From: Flavobacterium fontis
Lineage (GTDB): Bacteria; Bacteroidota; Bacteroidia; Flavobacteriales; Flavobacteriaceae
Assembly (NCBI RefSeq): GCF_900129405.1
Contig: NZ_FQVQ01000003.1
Location: forward strand, 181,037 to 245,036
DNA length: 64,000 nucleotides
Direction: 5' to 3'
The notes below the pieces were generated by a model. The model did not search any database and had not been told where the DNA came from. It was given only the letters and a program-made list of their open reading frames with translations. The translations under genes and the position numbers were made by a program. Shown here piece by piece: positions 60,929 through 64,000 of the stretch. Position 1 is the stretch's first letter; each line of letters starts with the position of its first letter.

Positions 60929-61050
60929 TGGCGCGTCCCCGAATGCAATTCCCTGCGCAGGCATATCAACTTCCCGTTCGGGGTCGGGTGATTCGCGGTA
61001 CCGGCCGGGCTCCGCCACGTCAGGGTACCTTGCTGCTCCCCCTCGCGCGG
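60929..61050 (+). repeat. Dispersed structured element, copy D
   Basis: GGCGCGTCCCC, then CGGGGTCGGGTGATTCGC, a GGTACC...GGTACC hairpin (60998-61028) and CCCCCTCGCGCGG. The block order and orientation match copy A at 7413-7536, with different hairpin sequence. It occupies the gap before the flavin reductase family gene. Confidence 0.65.
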
Positions 61051-61103
61051 CCCGATGCCCCGTAGCGGTAAAGCAGAAAATTGGCTATCTTTGCTTCAAA
61101 CCA

Positions 61104-61991
61104 ATGATCATGCTTACATTAGATCCGAAAACGCTTACTCCCGTTCAAATTCAAGGCTATTTGCAAGGCGCTATCGGTCCCCGTCCCATCGCCTTTGCCA
61201 GCACGGTCGATGCTCAGGGGAATCCCAACTTATCGCCCTTTAGCTTTTTTAATATTTTCAGTGCCAATCCGCCGATACTGGTATTTTCTCCCGCCCGACG
61301 GGTACGCGATAATACCATTAAACATACTTTGATCAATTGCCAAGAAACCCGCGAAGTGGTGATCAATGTGGTCAATTATGCGATGGTACAACAAATGTCG
61401 CTTTCAAGTACCGAATATCCCGATGGCGTGAATGAATTTATTAAAGCCGGATTCACCGCTGTTCCTTCGCATGTGGTCAAACCCTATCGGGTACAAGAAA
61501 GTCCGGTGCAATTGGAATGTAAAGTCAATGAGATTATCGCCCTCGGCACAGAAGGCGGCGCCGGCAATCTTATTCTTTGTGAGGTGGTTAAAATTCATAT
61601 CAACGAAGCGGTTTTAGATGCCAAAGGAACCATTGATCCGCAGGCGATTGATTTGGTTGCTCGCTTGGGCGGAAATTGGTACTCGCGCGCCAATGCCGGA
61701 CTTTTTGAAGTCGAAAAACCTTTGGCCACTCTGGGTATAGGAGTCGATGCTATCCCAAGTTTTGTGCGTGAAAGTGCCGTGTTTGATGGGAATGATTTGG
61801 GCAAATTAGGAAATGTCGAAGCCTTGCCCACCGAAGCGGAAATTGCTATATTTGTGAAAGAGAATCTGCCGGTGAAAGCCGCCCTAAGCTCCGCCGATGA
61901 GGAGCAAGTGCACCTTAAAGCCAAAGCTTTTCTCGATGCCGGAGCGGTTGATGCCGCATGGAAAACCCTCTTGGCGCCACGAGTACACTAA
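61104..61991 (+). CDS. Flavin reductase family protein (FMN-binding split barrel)
   Basis: A 295-residue protein. The first 200 residues are a flavin reductase-like FMN-binding split barrel: GAIGPRPIAFASTVDAQGNPN, LSPFSFFNIFSANPPILVFSP and VINVVNYAMVQQMSLSS. The last 90 residues (IPSFVRESAVFDGNDLGKLG onward) are a helical extension seen in flavobacterial members. The substrate is unknown; such proteins bind FMN and may reduce flavin or act on small molecules. The start may be ATG 61104 or 61110. Confidence 0.88.
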   Translation: MIMLTLDPKTLTPVQIQGYLQGAIGPRPIAFASTVDAQGNPNLSPFSFFNIFSANPPILVFSPARRVRDNTIKHTLINCQETREVVINVVNYAMVQQMSLSSTEYPDGVNEFIKAGFTAVPSHVVKPYRVQESPVQLECKVNEIIALGTEGGAGNLILCEVVKIHINEAVLDAKGTIDPQAIDLVARLGGNWYSRANAGLFEVEKPLATLGIGVDAIPSFVRESAVFDGNDLGKLGNVEALPTEAEIAIFVKENLPVKAALSSADEEQVHLKAKAFLDAGAVDAAWKTLLAPRVH

Positions 61992-62020
61992 ATTTATGTA
62001 TTATTAATTCAACAACGATT

Positions 62021-62416
62021 ATGGAAGTTTCAGGAAGAGTAAAAGTGATTAATGCCGTACAGCAGGTGAGCCCCACTTTCCGAAAAAGAGAATTGGTCGT
62101 CACGACCGAAGAGCAGTATCCACAACACATCATGGTGGAGTTTACACAAGACAAGTGTGATTTATTGGACAGTTATCAAGTGGGAGAACCCGTGAAAGTT
62201 TCCATCAACTTACGCGGTCGCGAGTGGGTAAGCCCCCAAGGTGAAACCAAGTATTTCAATTCGATTCAAGGGTGGCGCATTGAGCGTGTAGCCGCAGAAG
62301 CCCCTGCACAAGGGGGTCAACCGATGGCGCAAACTATGCCTCCGATGCCCGCTGCTCCTGCGTTTGAACCCGCAACGAGTTTCAACGAAGAAGAACACGA
62401 CGATTTGCCGTTCTAA
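62021..62416 (+). CDS. DUF3127 domain protein (SSB-like fold)
   Basis: A 131-residue protein: VSGRVKVINAVQQVSPTFRKRELVV, HIMVEFTQDKCDLLDSYQVGE and LRGREWVSPQGETKYFNSIQGWR form the DUF3127 domain, an OB-like fold common in Bacteroidota. A Pro/Met/Ala-rich linker then leads to an acidic tip (FNEEEHDDLPF) very like the C-terminal tail of single-stranded DNA-binding proteins, suggesting it binds nucleic acid and recruits partners through that tip. ATG 62021 gives the natural start; the frame extends upstream over the previous gene. Confidence 0.85.
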   Translation: MEVSGRVKVINAVQQVSPTFRKRELVVTTEEQYPQHIMVEFTQDKCDLLDSYQVGEPVKVSINLRGREWVSPQGETKYFNSIQGWRIERVAAEAPAQGGQPMAQTMPPMPAAPAFEPATSFNEEEHDDLPF

Positions 62417-62557
62417 ATTTTGTTTCAAGTTTAAGGTTTAAGGCTTGCCTACCGTAGGTAGGTTTCACGTTGGAACCGGTTAAAATCGAAGCTAAATCAA
62501 TCCAATTCCAAATTCTATGGTGTAGGCTGTAGGGTTTGGAATTTGTTTTGAGGAGTG

Positions 62558-62614
62558 GCTAGTGATTAGTGATTAGTGACTAGTGACTAGTGATTAGTGA
62601 TTAGTGACTAGTGA
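62558..62614. repeat. AGTGATT/AGTGACT 7-base tandem array
   Basis: About eight units in the intergenic region before aat, ending in AGTGACCTGG. The rest of this 360-base gap shows only a CCTACCGTAGGTAGG palindrome near 62449 and copies of TTCAATCGTTAATC just before aat. Confidence 0.85.
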
Positions 62615-62774
62615 CCTGGCTTTACCAGCAGGAGAGCTAGCGATTAGTGCTGAAACTTCAGGAGTGATTAGCCCCGAAAAGAGTATTGGTTGTCGTTCTG
62701 ACAGCCGTTAGTCATAAATCATAAATAGCGCTTCTTCTTACTTCAAAAATCAAAAATCTTCAATCGTTAATCCC

Positions 62775-63437
62775 ATGCATTTCCTTACCAAGACTCTTTA
62801 TTTTCCGCCGGTAACCGAAGCTTCGGTGGAGGGATTGTTGGCGGTGGGGGGTGATTTGTCGCTGCCGCGATTGCAATTGGCGTACCGATCGGGAATTTTT
62901 CCTTGGTTTGATGCCGACGAACCTATTTTGTGGTGGGCGCCGCCACAGCGAATGGTGGTGCATCCTGCAACCTATAAGCCGTCGAAGAGTTTGCGCAATT
63001 TACGCAATCGTGGACTGTTTACGGTGACGCGCAACACCCAATTCAACGCGGTGATTACCCATTGTCAGCGTGCGCCACGACGGGGTCAAACGGGCACTTG
63101 GATTTCCCGCGACATCATCCGGGCCTATACCGCATGGCATGCTTTGGGGGAAGTCGTTTCGTATGAAGTGTGGCAAGGCGACCGTTTGGTAGGCGGGTTG
63201 TATGGCGTTGACCTCGGTCATGTATTTTGTGGGGAGAGCATGTTTTCACTTGTTCCCAATGCCAGTAAATTGGCTTTTTTACAACTGGTAGAAGACCTCA
63301 AAGCCCAAAATTATGCCTTGCTGGATTGCCAAGTGCATAACGATCATTTGGAAAAACTAGGCGCGTTTGAGATTTCTAGAGCAGCGTTTATGCAGATTTT
63401 GCATAAGGAGGATTGGTCAGAATTGGGGAGTGAATAG
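62775..63437 (+). CDS. aat: Leucyl/phenylalanyl-tRNA--protein transferase
   Basis: A 220-residue Aat: FPPVTEASVEGLLAVGGDLS, YRSGIFPWFDADEPILWWAPPQR and the later GGLYGVDLGHVFCGESMFS and DCQVHNDHLEKLGA are the conserved blocks of the enzyme, which adds Leu or Phe to proteins with N-terminal Arg or Lys and marks them for ClpSAP degradation. The gene is isolated between two short tandem-repeat arrays of the same 7-base unit. Confidence 0.96.
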   Translation: MHFLTKTLYFPPVTEASVEGLLAVGGDLSLPRLQLAYRSGIFPWFDADEPILWWAPPQRMVVHPATYKPSKSLRNLRNRGLFTVTRNTQFNAVITHCQRAPRRGQTGTWISRDIIRAYTAWHALGEVVSYEVWQGDRLVGGLYGVDLGHVFCGESMFSLVPNASKLAFLQLVEDLKAQNYALLDCQVHNDHLEKLGAFEISRAAFMQILHKEDWSELGSE

Positions 63438-63495
63438 TGACTAGTGATTAGTAATTAGTGATTAGTGATTAGTGACTAGTGATTAGTGACTGGTG
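63434..63495. repeat. AGTGATT/AGTGACT 7-base tandem array, second copy
   Basis: About nine units starting at the aat stop codon, ending GACTGGTGACCTG like the array before the gene. Confidence 0.85.
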
Positions 63496-63549
63496 ACCTG
63501 TTTATGCTAGCTGTCTGGTGATTGATAACTATTTAATTCCTTCATTATT

Positions 63550-63765
63550 TTTTGCCACAAAGGCACCAAGTCATTAAGGGTATTAAGTTGGCGGCCTGTG
63601 GTCTTGGTATTAACCGCAAAGGGGCAAAGGTTGCGCGAAGTTCGCAGCGTCTTTTATTTTTGCCACAAAGACATGAAGACACAACGTTTAAGGGTATTAA
63701 GTTAGCGGCCTGTGGCCTTGGTTTTACTGCAAAGGGGCTAAGGTTGCGCGAAGTTCGCTGTTCGT
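63550..63765. repeat. Non-coding block with two copies of a 110-base unit
   Basis: TTTGCCACAAAG, AAGGGTATTAAGTT, GCGGCCTGTGG, GCAAAGGGG and GGTTGCGCGAAGTTCGC each occur twice, about 110 bases apart. The GTTCGCAGCGTC and GACATGAAGACAC parts are inverted relatives of the block at 58866-59645. No gene. Confidence 0.8.
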
Positions 63766-63778
63766 AGTTTTCAGTCTC

Positions 63779-63905
63779 AGTCTCAGTCTCAGTCAGAGTG
63801 AGCAGTGTTCAGTGGGCAGTGTACAGTGAGCAGTGTACAGTGAGCAGTGTTCAGTGGGCAGTGTTCAGTATACAGTGTTCAGTAAGCAGTGTTCAGTGAG
63901 CAGTA
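63779..63905. repeat. CAGTGTTCAGTG/GAGCAGTGTACAGTG tandem array
   Basis: A short CAGTCT run followed by about ten units of 9-11 bases of CAGTG type, a relative of the array at 7537-7629. The IS3-family element starts directly in it. Confidence 0.85.
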
Positions 63906-64000
63906 TGTACGTCCCTGATATAGGTTGACCACATCAAGTCAATTTATATGAAAGCAAACATCAAATTAATCAGTAAGCATCGTAAGTTTTCTGAGGACTT
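63906..64000 (+). mobile_element. Second IS3-family element, left end only
   Basis: TGTACGTCCCTGATATAGG followed by TTGACC aligns with the left end of the IS at 17984 (TGTCCCCTCCTGAAATAAG then TTGACA), 17 of about 26 positions matching. An orfA start follows 42 bases in. The right end lies outside the window. Confidence 0.75.
63948..64000 (+). CDS. IS3-family transposase OrfA, start only
   Basis: ATG at 63948 begins MKANIKLISKHRKFSED, the usual N-terminus of flavobacterial IS3-family OrfA proteins (helix-turn-helix transposase). Only 17 codons lie in the window; whether the gene is intact cannot be seen. It differs from the OrfA at 18024 (MKDKATSHIKRSQKDY), so this is a different IS of the same family. 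Confidence 0.7.
   Translation, partial: MKANIKLISKHRKFSED

Overview
The window reads as chromosome from a Flavobacteriaceae bacterium (Bacteroidota), probably Flavobacterium or a close relative. The evidence is: type IX secretion C-terminal sorting tails on several secreted proteins, two TonB-dependent receptors, a fused MurF/alanine racemase, a bacterial PcrB-type prenylglyceryl phosphate synthase, DUF3127 and DUF4301 proteins, the Bacteroidota promoter form (TTG, 17-23 bases, TAnnTTTG) before many genes, and almost no Shine-Dalgarno sequences. Most genes are housekeeping genes in short operons, often with 1-8 base overlaps.

Layout. 1-7.3 kb: the start of aspartate kinase, a GNAT enzyme, an M48 protease, fructose-1,6-bisphosphatase, TerB-like and HupE-like proteins, dCMP deaminase, a C-terminal processing protease, a small FAD enzyme and MarC. 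7.4-7.8 kb: repetitive DNA. 8.5-17.1 kb: a defence island, a type I restriction-modification operon (hsdM, hsdS, hsdR) with extra genes nested inside it: a Fic protein overlapping hsdM, an AbiF-type HEPN protein preceded by its own structured RNA between hsdS and hsdR, and a HepT-like protein after hsdR. It is followed by an unknown gene, tRNA-Ala(GGC) and a complete IS3-family element. 19.3-31.8 kb: pterin synthase, LpxH, an MFS transporter, RecJ, a second restriction-modification pair (type II, AT-rich) inserted between recJ and rsmI, thymidine kinase and MurF-Alr. 31.9-45.5 kb: MscL, Asd, a probable metal-uptake locus (His-rich protein, TonB receptor, lipoprotein), AIM24, DoxX, MtgA, an FAD oxidase, a large T9SS-secreted metalloprotease and an S9 peptidase. 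45.6-48.5 kb: an MntA antitoxin gene beside a hepT toxin broken by two stop codons, then two copies of a small T9SS-secreted protein in a 0.9 kb duplication. 48.8-58.8 kb: AhcY, a phosphopantetheinyl transferase, PcrB, PnuC, a kinase-DUF4301 fusion, ArfB, a TPP riboswitch controlling a TonB receptor, a Rieske-like lipoprotein, GreA and a HIT protein. 58.8-64 kb: long intergenic repeats, a histidine kinase, a flavin reductase family protein, DUF3127, Aat, more repeats and the start of a second IS3-family element.

The most interesting system is the nested defence operon. The AbiF toxin and its predicted pseudoknotted RNA sit in the slot between hsdS and hsdR that the prrC anticodon nuclease occupies in the E. 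coli EcoprrI locus. This suggests a guard toxin tied to the restriction system. Other notable points are a start codon buried in a perfect 9-bp hairpin under TPP riboswitch control, a dispersed structured element present four times, and the decayed hepT next to an intact mntA. All calls come from reading the sequence and translated motifs; no database search was possible.
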